In this document: piece by piece, positions 15,257 to 15,291 of the stretch
Numbering within the stretch: the first letter of the stretch is position 1
Layout: every line of letters starts with the position of its first letter
Origin: an uncultured Verrucomicrobiota bacterium
GTDB lineage: Bacteria > Verrucomicrobiota > Kiritimatiellia > RFP12 > UBA1067
Assembly (NCBI GenBank): GCA_946631345.1
Contig: CAMPAA010000060.1
Span: 1-15,291, forward strand
Direction: 5' to 3'
DNA: 15,291 nucleotides
Made by a program: the position numbers and the translations under genes
The notes under the pieces: model-generated
The model's input: only the letters and a program-made list of their open reading frames with translations
Told to the model about the DNA's origin: nothing
Database searches by the model: none

Positions 15257-15265
15257 ATTATACCA
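15257..15265 (-). promoter_or_regulatory. Extended -10 promoter for the purF-led operon
   Basis: On the minus strand this reads TGGTATAAT, the same nine bases as at 4984-4992. No good -35 is present (GGTTTA at 17 bp, TTTAAG at 15 bp). The expected transcription start near 15250 would leave a leader of about 45 nt with a Shine-Dalgarno, so this gene is not leaderless. It is the only convincing promoter seen upstream of the six genes from purF to GH31. Confidence 0.65.
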
Positions 15266-15291
15266 TAAACTACCGTGCTTAAACCGCCGAT

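Noticed and set aside
15275..15282. TTAAGCAC (minus strand) upstream of purF also occurs in the 23-bp repeat
   Set aside because: An 8-bp match is easily due to chance in 15 kb and the flanking bases agree only partly.

Overview
The window is 15.3 kb of bacterial DNA that is almost entirely coding: eleven genes and no stretch over 120 bases without one. Base composition is high (roughly 55-62% G+C in the lines counted by hand). The gene content (a Bacteroidota/PVC-type PurF, a DUF2723-like membrane-TPR protein, a DUF5009/HGSNAT-like acyltransferase, and GH39 and GH31 enzymes) suggests an anaerobic glycan-degrading member of the PVC superphylum, perhaps a gut Kiritimatiellota or Lentisphaerota. 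This placement is an inference from gene families only; there is no rRNA or other marker to fix it.

Layout. Positions 1-117 hold two full copies plus a fragment of a 23-bp tandem repeat, a small perfect inverted repeat, and a promoter-like extended -10 directly in front of a plus-strand GT8 glycosyltransferase (118-1101). Everything else runs on the minus strand, so transcription goes from right to left. The order is PurF-like amidophosphoribosyltransferase (15205-13736), large membrane/TPR protein (13709-10395), secreted GH39 hydrolase (10363-8924), HGSNAT-like transmembrane acetyltransferase (8890-7796), lactonase-type beta-propeller (7752-6664) and secreted GH31 hydrolase (6640-5027). These six genes are 23-43 bp apart and most have clear Shine-Dalgarno sequences. 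The only good promoter seen for them is the extended -10 at 15257-15265. A second promoter (4984-4992) then starts a tight four-gene unit: hexose-6-phosphate epimerase-like protein (4975-4070), a half-size GT4 domain protein (4068-3490), a membrane-anchored DNA/RNA non-specific endonuclease (3493-2441) and a polysaccharide flippase (2444-1098). Neighbours in this unit are 1 bp apart or overlap by 4 bp. Its last stop codon overlaps the stop codon of the convergent GT8 gene.

How the genes may work together. The upstream half looks like carbohydrate salvage: secreted GH39 and GH31 enzymes, a membrane acetyltransferase of the heparan-alpha-glucosaminide type, and a sugar lactonase. The downstream half, with GT8, looks like a small surface-glycan export module (flippase plus transferases) that includes a surface nuclease. 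The features most worth a second look are the half-size glycosyltransferase and nuclease between the epimerase and flippase, two genes whose -10 boxes lie exactly 8 nt before the ATG (predicted leaderless mRNAs), the PurF homologue that seems to lack the N-terminal catalytic cysteine, and the GH39/HGSNAT-like pairing.
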